From an uncultured Flammeovirgaceae bacterium (GTDB taxonomy: Bacteria > Bacteroidota > Bacteroidia > Cytophagales > Cyclobacteriaceae): a stretch of DNA of 64,000 bases. The notes beneath the pieces are model-generated. The model did not search any database. It had not been told where the DNA came from and saw nothing but the letters and a program-made list of their open reading frames with translations. Positions 46,001 through 53,663 of the stretch are shown here, piece by piece (the stretch's first letter is position 1; each line of letters opens with the position of its first letter). The translations under genes and the position numbers were made by a program. Location of the stretch: the NCBI GenBank assembly GCA_937883755.1, contig CAKZYA010000058.1, positions 124,001-188,000 of the forward strand, read 5' to 3'.

Positions 46001-46561
46001 CATGGGGTACCAGGAGCACTTATTTCACTGATCGGATACTTCTTACTCAATGATATAGTTCGTAGCCGAGGAATTTCTGACCCAGGTGAGATTTTAGACC
46101 AGCTAGACGACGGAGTAACTAAAACACTTCGCCAAGACTCGGAAGATTCTCAAAGTAAAGATGGTATGGATATCGCACTTTGCCGCATCCGTAAGAATGA
46201 AGTACAGTATGCTGGAGCTCATCGTCCGTTATACTACATGGAGAAAGGCGAAATGGTCGAGATTAAGGGAGATAAATTCCCGATTGGTGGAGGAATCTAT
46301 AAAAATCAAACCAACTTTACTACAACAACCATCAAAGCAGCCAAAGGTGATTCTATCTACTTCTGTTCAGATGGGTTCCCGGATCAATTTGGTGGGCCTA
46401 ATAACCGCAAGTACGGACCAAAACGCTTACGGGCTATGATTCAGGAGCACCATCATAAACCGATGGAGGAAGTTCATCAAGTAATAGGCTCTTCTTGGGA
46501 AGAGTGGCAAGGCCAAGAAAAGCAGACTGATGATGTCTTAATGATTGGCATTAAGTTTTAA
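43076..46561 (+). CDS. Multi-domain receptor phosphatase: Cache-HAMP-GAF-PAS-PAS-PP2C (SpoIIE), SiaA-like
   Basis: 1161 residues. TM1 about 12-32; extracytoplasmic Cache-type region 33-317 with an acidic/Gly-Met low-complexity insert (about 78-110); TM2 about 318-343; HAMP about 344-395 and a linker; GAF about 440-605; coiled coil about 608-661 (Glu/Gln-rich); PAS about 665-785; PAS about 785-905; SpoIIE-type PP2C phosphatase about 925-1161. PP2C metal residues appear in DVVSGDFPWF (about 951), VDCTGHGVPGA (about 972), CSDGFPDQFGG (about 1098) and QTDDVLMIG near the end. Comparable to SiaA of the SiaABCD pathway, where the phosphatase reverses SiaB phosphorylation of SiaC. The two genes following encode those partners. 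Confidence 0.88.
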   Translation: MLKRIKIGSKITALVLLLTALAVVAISIITYHVAEQLLEKQYAEKLQSINSYKKSQIENYFQRITSELTLLKIAPGESEEGEEVEEEGSTDMFSLDGMGMGLGAMDETASAESTSSVNADQVQDILSREPSIASISLVSLQGDILFTSDNSNANQQPGEAFYDPDGKTIKNAQKSTYTSRIFKENDKYFSLVGQIINDSSQLAIAKIDVSRLFAIIHDSTNLGDYGESFLVEATNNEVTYINGARLTGSEPLSLQTTVGSTSQQAAQRAVGEGSTDGYIHDIDYRGEPTLAAWDNLPAQQWGIISKVDQTALQSQLSPLLFRSVIAGSVLLLLALVASILLSRILTSALLSLKATLQMLSEGILPERVDKKSDDEIGQMAGTTAKVVETLQNTASFAHQIGAGELNASFQPVSEKDTLGNALINMRNNIQNAEKRDDERNWIVTGVAEIGEILRSHDQIDQLGDAVVAYVCQKIGAVQGAFYVVNDENGDGGDAVIEMKASYAYNKKKYLKNTFKFAEGLVGQAAIEQDTLLRTEIPYDYVTVTSGLLGDQRPESLLIVPLITNEHVYGVLEFAAFEKFSSRDVKFVEEISLITARTVFNIKVNERTRKLLEESQEMSNELQEQQEILQQNAEEMQATQEELQRTNKELEEQIQEVERTQNRMTSLLENASEVVTIYEENQLIRYISPSVQRIFGYTQEELIGHSDLEHILEEGQKTFLDMFSALIKNPRESVTVQYLYNTKDRGEVWVETTGTNLLEDPAVQGVILNSRDITERKRAEQEERMRSKMQALSENSPDLITRVDKEGTFFYINPTIETYTGHAPSEFLNKRVDESRFAPSVVDEWLKILNEVSSSEKTVAKEIDFPSQLGDRVMNINAIPEFDEEEHLESVLVVSHDITERKQIEREIQNKNKKINDSINYARRIQGAILPDNQIIKQIFPESFIYYKARDVVSGDFPWFMQRGEDTFIAAVDCTGHGVPGALISLIGYFLLNDIVRSRGISDPGEILDQLDDGVTKTLRQDSEDSQSKDGMDIALCRIRKNEVQYAGAHRPLYYMEKGEMVEIKGDKFPIGGGIYKNQTNFTTTTIKAAKGDSIYFCSDGFPDQFGGPNNRKYGPKRLRAMIQEHHHKPMEEVHQVIGSSWEEWQGQEKQTDDVLMIGIKF

Positions 46562-46587
46562 ATTAAATTGATCGACTAATAATCTAA

Positions 46588-46600
46588 AATCTGACAGATT
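46588..46600. repeat. 13-bp dyad abutting the siaB-like start codon
   Basis: AATCTG-A-CAGATT, perfect 6-bp arms around one A, ends immediately before ATG 46601. It could be chance or a translation/transcription control site. Confidence 0.3.
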
Positions 46601-47143
46601 ATGAAGTATGTGTATGACTTACACAAAACAATGCGGGATCAGAACCTCATCTTGGTATATGAGGGAGAATTCACGCAGGAAATCACCAAGTCTGTATTGG
46701 CTATGGCAGAACGTAACATGGACTCCATGGGAGAAGAATCTTCGGTGAAGCGGAAAGTGTTCAACGTAATGGTAGAATGCCTTCAGAACATTGTAAAGCA
46801 TGGTGAAGGGTACAAAATAGAAAATGAGTACGAGTACAATGCTGTGTTCATGATTGGTAAGAAAGGAGATGAGTACATCATTGCTTCTGGAAACCCTCTA
46901 GAAAATAATGACATAGACGGTCTTCGCGAGCGATTAGACAAAGTGAATAGCTTAGATAAAGACGGTCTGAAGCAGCTTTACAAAGACATTATTAAGAATA
47001 CTACAATTTCGGAGAAGGGCGGTGCCGGGTTAGGTTTTGTGGACATGGCTCGTAAGTCGGGTAGTAAACTGGAATACGACTTTGTAGATATGGATGGAAA
47101 TCGCTCGTTTTTCACGTTAAAGACAACGATTATTCGTAGTTAA
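46601..47143 (+). CDS. siaB: SiaB-like protein kinase (DUF6272, GHKL fold)
   Basis: 180 residues. ATP-binding GHKL features: N-box-like FNVMVECLQNIVKHGEGY (about 50-67) and a G-box EKGGAGLGFVDMARKSG (about 136-153). This matches the SiaB family of serine/threonine kinases that phosphorylate SiaC. It sits between the PP2C gene (39-bp gap) and the SiaC-like gene (37-bp gap), the same order as in Pseudomonas. Cytoplasmic, no other domain. Confidence 0.85.
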   Translation: MKYVYDLHKTMRDQNLILVYEGEFTQEITKSVLAMAERNMDSMGEESSVKRKVFNVMVECLQNIVKHGEGYKIENEYEYNAVFMIGKKGDEYIIASGNPLENNDIDGLRERLDKVNSLDKDGLKQLYKDIIKNTTISEKGGAGLGFVDMARKSGSKLEYDFVDMDGNRSFFTLKTTIIRS

Positions 47144-47180
47144 ACCAAAGCAAAAATTCAATTCAAAATATCTTATTGTC

Positions 47181-47543
47181 ATGGAAATTATACACTTAGA
47201 AGGAACAGAGGATACACCCAAAATTATTCTTGATAAGGGCAATGGTATATTCGAGATTTCGGGTCGCTCACTGCCTGAGGACTCAGCCGAGTTTTACCAG
47301 CCAGTAATAGATTGGTTAGGCACTTATGCCCAAGATCCAAACCCGAGCAGTGAGTTTGTTTTCAAGTTAGAATATTTCAATACTGCCTCTTCTAAACTTA
47401 TTCTGGATGTACTCTCTAAAATTGAAGAGGTAGATGGTGCTAAAGTACATTGGTACTTCCACGAAGATGATGAAGATATGGAAGAGGCTGGAGAAGAGTT
47501 CTCAGAGTTAGTTGAAGTATCATTCGAGTTTAGTACCTACTAA
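47181..47543 (+). CDS. siaC: SiaC-like regulatory phosphoprotein (DUF1987)
   Basis: 120 residues, DUF1987. The phosphoacceptor motif EYFNTASSKLILD places a threonine exactly at residue 68, the position phosphorylated in Pseudomonas SiaC. Unphosphorylated SiaC there activates the diguanylate cyclase SiaD; no GGDEF protein is encoded in this window. C-terminal acidic segment (FHEDDEDMEEAGEEFSE) is expected for the family. A hairpin without T-run (47561-47582) separates it from the transporter fusion gene. Confidence 0.88.
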   Translation: MEIIHLEGTEDTPKIILDKGNGIFEISGRSLPEDSAEFYQPVIDWLGTYAQDPNPSSEFVFKLEYFNTASSKLILDVLSKIEEVDGAKVHWYFHEDDEDMEEAGEEFSELVEVSFEFSTY

Positions 47544-47560
47544 ATTTCATCAATATTTTA

Positions 47561-47582
47561 TCAGCACTCTTTTCAGTGCTGA
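47561..47582. terminator. Weak hairpin after siaC
   Basis: TCAGCACT (47561-47568) pairs perfectly with AGTGCTGA (47575-47582) around a 6-nt loop. On the plus strand it is followed by AAAATTAA, not a T-run, so it is more likely an mRNA stabilising or processing element than a terminator. Confidence 0.3.
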
Positions 47583-47678
47583 AAATTAATATCCTGCTAT
47601 CTACCTGTGATTGCCTGATCTTGCATTGCCTTGGGAATCTAAAGATCATAGCAACTTTATGCAAAGGATCGTAAGACC

Positions 47679-50600
47679 ATGAGTGAAGAAATTCTTAAAG
47701 CGTTAACCCAATTATTTGCCATCATCACCAAGCAGGATGGTGGTGTTACGGAGAAAGAGCGTGATTTTGTTATCAGCTTCTTTACCCAAGAGCTAGATCA
47801 CGACTCTATCAAAGAGTACGTAGAGCTTTATGATAAATTCGCCGATTGGGGAAAATCCAATGAGTCTGCTGAAGGGGAGGTAGTAGTAAAAAAGCGTAAG
47901 CTTACTTCGGTTCGGGATTCGGTAAAAACACTTGCCATTTGCCGTAAGATCAATAAAACACTTACGCAGAAGCAGAAAGTTGTTGTACTGGCTAAAGTTT
48001 TAGAGTTAGTAGCCTCTGATAGTAACTTTACCGAGCAGCGGGTAAACATCATCAACACAGTTTCTGAGGTATTTAACATTGAAGCTGAAGAATATAAGCT
48101 AATTGAAAGCTTTGCTCTGAATGATCAGGAGGTACAGGAAAATTCAGAAGATATTCTTACCGTTAGTGCTCGTACCGGTGATACTGGTAAACAAAAGCAC
48201 GTAGTTGCTGATATACAAGGTGAGATTATTTTTCTAAAAGTCAACAGTGTTGACCTCTACTTTGTAAAGTACCTGGGGAAAAGCGATATCGTGCTGAATG
48301 GCTTCATTATGAAGCCAAATCATTCGTACTTATTCTCCAATGGAAGTACGATCAAAACCCCAATAGGTGATGCACTGTACTACAGTGACATAATTCGGCA
48401 CTTTTTGTCGGATGATGAAGTGCAGAAGATTTCATTTAACGTAAATCAGGTAACATTCCGGTTTCCAAATGGGGGAGTTGGCCTGCGAAATATTAATATT
48501 TCAGAAGGACCAGGCAAGCTTATCGGTATTATGGGTGCGAGTGGTGCGGGTAAAACCACACTGCTGAATGTCTTAGCAGGTATTGAAGCACCTTCCGAGG
48601 GAGAAGTGCTAATTAATGGCTACAACATTCACCTTCAGAAAGAGAACATTCAAGGGGTAATTGGTTATGTAGCGCAGGATGACTTGCTAATCGAGGAACT
48701 GACGGTGTATGAAAACCTGTATTACAACGCTAAGTTATGCTTTGCTGATAAAAGTGACGAGGAGATTGACAAGCTGGTAATTAGCACCCTGGAAAGTTTA
48801 GGACTTGAACACCGTAAAGACCTTAAGGTTGGGAGTGTACTAGACAAAACCATTAGTGGCGGGCAGCGCAAACGCTTGAATATTGCCTTAGAGTTGATTC
48901 GGGAACCTGCTGTAATGTTCGTTGACGAACCTACTTCGGGGCTTTCATCCCGTGACTCAGAAAATGTAATTGACTTACTGAAAGAACTTTCCCTGAAAGG
49001 AAAGTTGATTTTTGTGGTGATCCACCAACCTTCGTCCGACATCTACAAGATGTTTGATAAGATGTTTATCATGGATACCGGAGGATATCCTATATTCTAT
49101 GGAAACCCAGTAGCCGCTGTCACTTACTTCAAGAAGGCATCCAATCAGGTGGATGCTGAGCGTGGACAATGTTCAGAGTGCGGTAATGTAAATCCTGAGC
49201 AGGTTTTCAACATCATTGAAGCTAAGGTAGTTGATGAATATGGGCAGTTTACCAATAAGCGGAAGGTAAACCCACCGCAGTGGAGCGAAATGTATCAGGA
49301 AAACTTCACGCTAAAGCGGGTATCTGATGTCCATGAAACTCCACCCAAATCACTATCAATCCCTAATCGGCTTAAGCAAGCTTTTATATTCACTGTTCGG
49401 GATACACTTTCCAAAGTTAGTAATAAGCAGTATATGCTAATTAATTTCTTGGAAGCCCCGGTGTTGGCACTATTTCTTTCGTTTATTATCCGCTACACTG
49501 AGGTAGGAAGTTCAGAGTATCTGTTTCGGTTCAACGAAAATATTCCAGCGTATCTGCTGATTAGTATTATTGTAGCCTTATTTATGGGGCTTACCATAAG
49601 TGCTGAAGAAATTATTCGAGATCGGAAAATACTGAAACGAGAGTCTTTTCTAAATCTAAGCTGGAGTAGCTACCTTTCTTCCAAACTGCTGATACTTTTT
49701 ACTATGTCAGCGATTCAAACCTTGAGTTTCGTCCTGATTGGAAATGCTATTTTAGAAATTAAAGAGATGACTTTTAGCTTCTGGCTAGTTCTGTTCTCGG
49801 TTTCTTGTTTTGCCAATGTGCTCGGACTCAATATTTCTGCCTCTTTCAATTCGGCAGTGACAGTTTACATTATCATTCCACTTTTGTTAATCCCACAAAT
49901 GATATTAAGTGGGTTACTATTCAAATTTGACAAGCTAAATAGCCTGATTAGTACTAAAAGTGAAGTCCCTATTGTGGCCGATCTAATGACATCTCGTTGG
50001 GCCTACGAAGCCATGGCAGTATATCAGTTTCGGGAAAACTCATACCAACGTCCGTTTTATGAACTAGAGAAACAAGAACGGCAAGCTGATTACACTTCAG
50101 CGTATGTATTACCTAAGCTAGAATCTAAGCTGCAAAGTATTCAAAATAATATAGCACCTGAAAACGATTCAGTGAAGGCAGTACTAGCTACTGATTTATA
50201 CATTGTTCGTCGGGAGCTAAAAGCAGAATCTTTTCGGGGCGGTATTGAGAACCTGAACATTGACTCAGCACTTGTGACCGATCATATTAATGAGGAAGCC
50301 ATTCAACAACTGCGTACCTATCTCAAAGATTTGGGCAAGCACTATGTACAAATATTTAATGATGCCGTAGGCAAGAAAGAAAAGCTGGTCTACTACTTAG
50401 AGAATAACGCTGGGCTTGATTATGATCTTAACGATTACAAGAATGAGTACTATAATGAGAGCTTGGCCGATCTGGTACGAAATGTGAACACCGCCGAGCG
50501 AATTGTTGAGCATAATGGACGTTTATTACAACAGATAGATCCTGTTTTTAATGAGCCAGTAATCGCTAACGCCGACTTTTTCAGCTATCGTACTCACTTC

Positions 50601-50765
50601 TTTGCCCCAAAAAAGCATTTGGCTGGTCGGCTTATTGATACATTCGTTTTCAACATTCTGATTATCTGGACAATGACTGCTTTATTGTACTTGAGTTTGT
50701 ATTACGAAGTAATGCGAAAGGTTTTTTCAGTTATCAGTAACATTAAACTTCCCAAGAAAAAATAG
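47679..50765 (+). CDS. TerB-like / ABC ATPase / ABC2 membrane fusion (ABCG-type transporter)
   Basis: 1028 residues. About 1-145 TerB-like acidic helices (LFAIITKQDGGVTEKERDFV). About 155-240 a beta-rich segment (VKYLGKSDIVLNGFIMKPN, FSNGSTIKT) resembling an FHA-type fold. ABC ATPase about 255-480: Walker A GASGAGKT (286-293), signature ISGGQRKRLN (about 391), Walker B VMFVDEPTSG (about 411). Membrane part about 590-765 and a final helix near 990-1015, with a long extracytoplasmic stretch between. A cysteine pair (CSECG) lies in the linker near 495. ABCG-like half-transporter order (ATPase first). It follows the Sia-like genes on the same strand and could be their effector. Confidence 0.87.
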   Translation: MSEEILKALTQLFAIITKQDGGVTEKERDFVISFFTQELDHDSIKEYVELYDKFADWGKSNESAEGEVVVKKRKLTSVRDSVKTLAICRKINKTLTQKQKVVVLAKVLELVASDSNFTEQRVNIINTVSEVFNIEAEEYKLIESFALNDQEVQENSEDILTVSARTGDTGKQKHVVADIQGEIIFLKVNSVDLYFVKYLGKSDIVLNGFIMKPNHSYLFSNGSTIKTPIGDALYYSDIIRHFLSDDEVQKISFNVNQVTFRFPNGGVGLRNINISEGPGKLIGIMGASGAGKTTLLNVLAGIEAPSEGEVLINGYNIHLQKENIQGVIGYVAQDDLLIEELTVYENLYYNAKLCFADKSDEEIDKLVISTLESLGLEHRKDLKVGSVLDKTISGGQRKRLNIALELIREPAVMFVDEPTSGLSSRDSENVIDLLKELSLKGKLIFVVIHQPSSDIYKMFDKMFIMDTGGYPIFYGNPVAAVTYFKKASNQVDAERGQCSECGNVNPEQVFNIIEAKVVDEYGQFTNKRKVNPPQWSEMYQENFTLKRVSDVHETPPKSLSIPNRLKQAFIFTVRDTLSKVSNKQYMLINFLEAPVLALFLSFIIRYTEVGSSEYLFRFNENIPAYLLISIIVALFMGLTISAEEIIRDRKILKRESFLNLSWSSYLSSKLLILFTMSAIQTLSFVLIGNAILEIKEMTFSFWLVLFSVSCFANVLGLNISASFNSAVTVYIIIPLLLIPQMILSGLLFKFDKLNSLISTKSEVPIVADLMTSRWAYEAMAVYQFRENSYQRPFYELEKQERQADYTSAYVLPKLESKLQSIQNNIAPENDSVKAVLATDLYIVRRELKAESFRGGIENLNIDSALVTDHINEEAIQQLRTYLKDLGKHYVQIFNDAVGKKEKLVYYLENNAGLDYDLNDYKNEYYNESLADLVRNVNTAERIVEHNGRLLQQIDPVFNEPVIANADFFSYRTHFFAPKKHLAGRLIDTFVFNILIIWTMTALLYLSLYYEVMRKVFSVISNIKLPKKK

Positions 50766-50870
50766 TCGGTTTATGCCGGAAATAATTCATACGTAAGATA
50801 TTCAATCTATTTCAATTTCAACTCGGTATAGCGCATGATACCTTTGTCATATCAAATCTGGAAACTTTGC

Positions 50871-51776
50871 ATGAAAAAACTATCGCTACTGATTGGTGCT
50901 GGCTTACTATTATTGTCGTCCTGTGACTCAGGTTCAAAAATAGATGAGCAAGCTTTCTTAGATAGCCTTCAGACTACTGAGAGTAATAGTCCGGTTATTT
51001 CGGAAGAGGTATTGGAGAGTATTCTTCAGCAGATTCCTTCACCTTTGGAGATTGCGGTTCTTCTTAAAGAGTCAGGTACTAATTATGACATTGAGTTACT
51101 AAATGGTACAGATCAATTAGCTACCTATAATAGCAACTTTAAGAAAGCACTTAATTTAGGAGTTTACGGTACCGATCTAGGGTATACTAATATTTATGAA
51201 CAAAACCAGGACGCCTTTGAGTATCTTACTGCCATTCGCGATTTAGCCGATGGCCTAAGCATCGGTCAGTTCTTTGATTTTGGGGTAATCCGTCGGTTGG
51301 CTACTAACAGTCGTAATTTAGACTCCCTGCTCCTTATAACCACCAAAAATTTTAATAATATCAACGCCTCTTTGCAAGAACAACAGCGGGCTAATTTAAG
51401 TGTACTCTTACTGACCGGAGGATGGTTAGAGGCTCTCCATATTATTTGCCAGGTGACTGAGCGTAATATGAACAACGAAGAGCTGAAAGAACGTATTGGC
51501 GAGCAGAAAATAATTTTAGAGAATATCATGCTCTTATTATCATTTTACAGTGAAAGTAACCCTAACATCAAGGAGCTTTCGGATAAAATGGCTGAATTGC
51601 AAGCACAGTTTGATAAGATTGAAATTACGCAGACCTACGCAGAGTCAACTTTGGAAGAGGTGAACGGAATTGTGACTATCTCAAATAATAGTACTACCAC
51701 TATTAATATTACTGACGAAAATGTTAAAGAAATCTCTCGTATTACCTCATCTATCCGAGACTATATCATTAAATAA
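50871..51776 (+). CDS. Predicted lipoprotein, conserved in Bacteroidota, unknown function
   Basis: 301 residues from ATG 50871 (a frame from 50835 adds 12 residues that would spoil the signal). Lipobox LSSC. The mature protein is helical with recognisable segments IPSPLEIAVLLKESGTNYD, ALNLGVYGTDLGYTNIYEQN, and LLLTGGWLEALHI, seen in a broad unnamed Bacteroidota family. Follows the transporter fusion gene by 105 bp, overlapping transcription unit. Might act as a periplasmic partner of the transporter; that is inference. Confidence 0.7.
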   Translation: MKKLSLLIGAGLLLLSSCDSGSKIDEQAFLDSLQTTESNSPVISEEVLESILQQIPSPLEIAVLLKESGTNYDIELLNGTDQLATYNSNFKKALNLGVYGTDLGYTNIYEQNQDAFEYLTAIRDLADGLSIGQFFDFGVIRRLATNSRNLDSLLLITTKNFNNINASLQEQQRANLSVLLLTGGWLEALHIICQVTERNMNNEELKERIGEQKIILENIMLLLSFYSESNPNIKELSDKMAELQAQFDKIEITQTYAESTLEEVNGIVTISNNSTTTINITDENVKEISRITSSIRDYIIK

Positions 51777-51777
51777 A

Positions 51778-52224
51778 ATGCCACATAAGCACATGAAAGT
51801 TATTGTAGGTGTATTGAGCATAATCATTGGTTTATTCTTGAATACAACAGAAGTTACAGCTCAGTGCGATCCGGCTGTCTATACCGAGGCTTGTATTCCT
51901 CAGTTGGTAGATGGTTTTAATTTTGTAAAGAGCTACGAAATTAATGGCGAAGGTGGGGCAAAAGATAAAGTGGAATACTCTTATGTATTTGCTAAAGGGA
52001 CTCAGTACTTTCTAAACATCTGCGCGGATGGTGACCAGACTGATGGTATCGTAGTTAGTTTATATGATTCTAACCGGAAGAAAGTAGGTACTAGCTTTGC
52101 CAATGGCAATTTTAACAAAGGAATTATCTATCCCTGTAATGCTACTGGTATTTACTATATTACTTTTACCTTTGAAGGCTCTCAGCAGCATTGCGGCGGT
52201 GCTGTACTAGGCTTTAAACGCTAA
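51778..52224 (+). CDS. Small secreted protein, unknown function
   Basis: 148 residues from ATG 51778, one base after the lipoprotein stop; an internal Met at 51793 is an alternative start. Signal peptide followed by TAQCDP. Mature part about 115 residues, beta-rich, four cysteines (QCDP, EACIP, NICAD, PCNAT and a late HCGG makes five). A domain with YFLNICADGDQTDG resembles extracellular jelly-roll-like beta domains. Last gene of the putative signalling operon, followed 22 bp later by a terminator. Confidence 0.6.
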   Translation: MPHKHMKVIVGVLSIIIGLFLNTTEVTAQCDPAVYTEACIPQLVDGFNFVKSYEINGEGGAKDKVEYSYVFAKGTQYFLNICADGDQTDGIVVSLYDSNRKKVGTSFANGNFNKGIIYPCNATGIYYITFTFEGSQQHCGGAVLGFKR

Positions 52225-52245
52225 TTGGTTAGATATAAGAAATAG

Positions 52246-52272
52246 AAAAGACCTCGGTGGAGAGGTCTTTTT
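52246..52272 (+). terminator. Intrinsic terminator ending the signalling operon
   Basis: Perfect 10-bp stem AAAAGACCTC (52246-52255) with 52262-52271, loop GGTGGA, followed by TTTTT. It lies 22 bp after the secreted-protein gene. Confidence 0.85.
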
Positions 52273-52291
52273 GTTTACTACAAGAAACAAG

Positions 52292-52315
52292 AAAACCCGC
52301 TCACGAGCGGGTTTT
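52292..52315 (-). terminator. Intrinsic terminator of recA
   Basis: AAAACCCGCT (52292-52301) pairs with 52306-52315 around CACG. On the minus strand it runs into TTTTCTTGTTT, 36 bp after the recA stop. Symmetric, so it may also stop plus-strand read-through. Confidence 0.75.
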
Positions 52316-52350
52316 CTGATACTTCTCTGTGTAAGTCTAATTATAGCTTT

Positions 52351-53427
52351 TTATTTTTTCCCATTAGAGGAAGTAGTAGCTGCATCAGCTAAGGCTGCAG
52401 TATTAGCGTCATCACCTTCAGGCTGATCTTCCACACCGTTTACTTTATTTCGGATTTTTAGTTCAATTTCGCCCATAAGCTCAGGGTTATCGAGTAAAAT
52501 GCGCTTTACAGCATCTCGACCTTGTCCTAGCTTTTCACCATTGTAGGAGAACCAGGAGCCAGATTTTTTCACAATCTCCATCTCTACTCCGAGGTCAAGA
52601 ATCTCACCTACCTTAGAGATACCTTGTCCGTACATAATATCAAACTCAATCACTTTAAAAGGGGGGGCAACTTTGTTTTTAACTACTTTTACGCGAGTGC
52701 GGTTACCAGTAATGTTGTCAGCATTTTCTTTAATCTGACCAATCCTCCGAATATCTAACCGAACTGAAGCATAAAACTTCAAAGCATTACCACCCGTAGT
52801 AGTTTCAGGATTTCCGAACATCACCCCAATTTTTTCTCGTAACTGGTTAATGAAGATACAGGTACATTTGGTTTTGTTGATGGCTCCGGTCAGCTTTCGT
52901 AATGCCTGAGACATGAGACGGGCTTGCAATCCCATCTTACTATCACCCATTTCGCCTTCTAGTTCTCCTCGAGGAACCAAAGCTGCTACTGAGTCAATAA
53001 CAATAATATCAATTGCCCCTGAGCGGATCAGATGTTCAGCAATTTCTAGGGCTTGCTCGCCATTATCTGGCTGGGAGATCAGTAAGTTCTCAGTATCTAT
53101 TCCTAATTTCTCAGCATAGCCACGGTCAAAAGCGTGTTCGGCATCAACAATGGCTGCAATTCCACCCGCTTTCTGAGCTTCAGCAATGCAGTGCATAGCC
53201 AACGTAGTTTTTCCGGATGATTCCGGTCCGTAAATTTCTACTACTCTGCCCCGAGGAACACCGCCTACTCCTAAGGCAATATCCAAGCCTAGGGAGCCGG
53301 TAGGAATGGCCGGAATGTCTTCTACTCGGTCATCGCTTAGTTTCATCACGGTACCTTTGCCGTACGTTTTATCTAGCTTGTCAATAGTTAATTGAAGGGC
53401 TTTTAGTTTTTCTGTTTGATCGCTCAT
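52351..53427 (-). CDS. recA: RecA recombinase
   Basis: 358 residues. Walker A GPESSGKT at 67-74, Walker [11 protein letters not shown], the L1/L2 DNA-binding loops ([24 protein letters not shown]) and the C-terminal acidic/Asn-rich tail are all present. It forms filaments on single-stranded DNA for homologous recombination and SOS induction. Upstream, a TATCTTTG element is present on the minus strand at 53622-53629. I see no LexA-like box. Confidence 0.98.
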   Translation of the reverse strand: MSDQTEKLKALQLTIDKLDKTYGKGTVMKLSDDRVEDIPAIPTGSLGLDIALGVGGVPRGRVVEIYGPESSGKTTLAMHCIAEAQKAGGIAAIVDAEHAFDRGYAEKLGIDTENLLISQPDNGEQALEIAEHLIRSGAIDIIVIDSVAALVPRGELEGEMGDSKMGLQARLMSQALRKLTGAINKTKCTCIFINQLREKIGVMFGNPETTTGGNALKFYASVRLDIRRIGQIKENADNITGNRTRVKVVKNKVAPPFKVIEFDIMYGQGISKVGEILDLGVEMEIVKKSGSWFSYNGEKLGQGRDAVKRILLDNPELMGEIELKIRNKVNGVEDQPEGDDANTAALADAATTSSNGKK

Positions 53428-53621
53428 AAGTGGTTAATTATGGTTGACAGCAAATATACTTTTTTTAAGTATTTATCACAATAATATTACGCGAAATAAG
53501 AATAAAATGTTTGGTGACTGAGTTATAAGTATTTGTAAATTTGACCGTACTTTCACCGGGTACGCAAGGCAGTACACTGAATACTATGTATTTGGATAGC
53601 ACTTAGCTACAATACAGTATC

Positions 53622-53629
53622 CAAAGATA
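53622..53629 (-). promoter_or_regulatory. Candidate recA promoter -7 element (TATCTTTG)
   Basis: TATCTTTG on the minus strand, with TTTTC on the same strand 18 bp upstream as a plausible -33. It would give a leader of nearly 190 nt for recA. On the plus strand this DNA also forms an inverted pair with TTTGGATA at 53591-53598 (arms TTTGGATA / TATCCAAA), which could be an operator for recA or for the divergent gene. Confidence 0.45.
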
Positions 53630-53663
53630 CACTAAAAATAAAGTACAGAAAACTTGAGCAGTG

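Noticed and set aside
40659-52224. A standard chemotaxis operon
   Set aside because: CheR and CheB are present, but there is no cheA, cheW, cheY or methyl-accepting domain in the window; the receptor has PP2C output instead.
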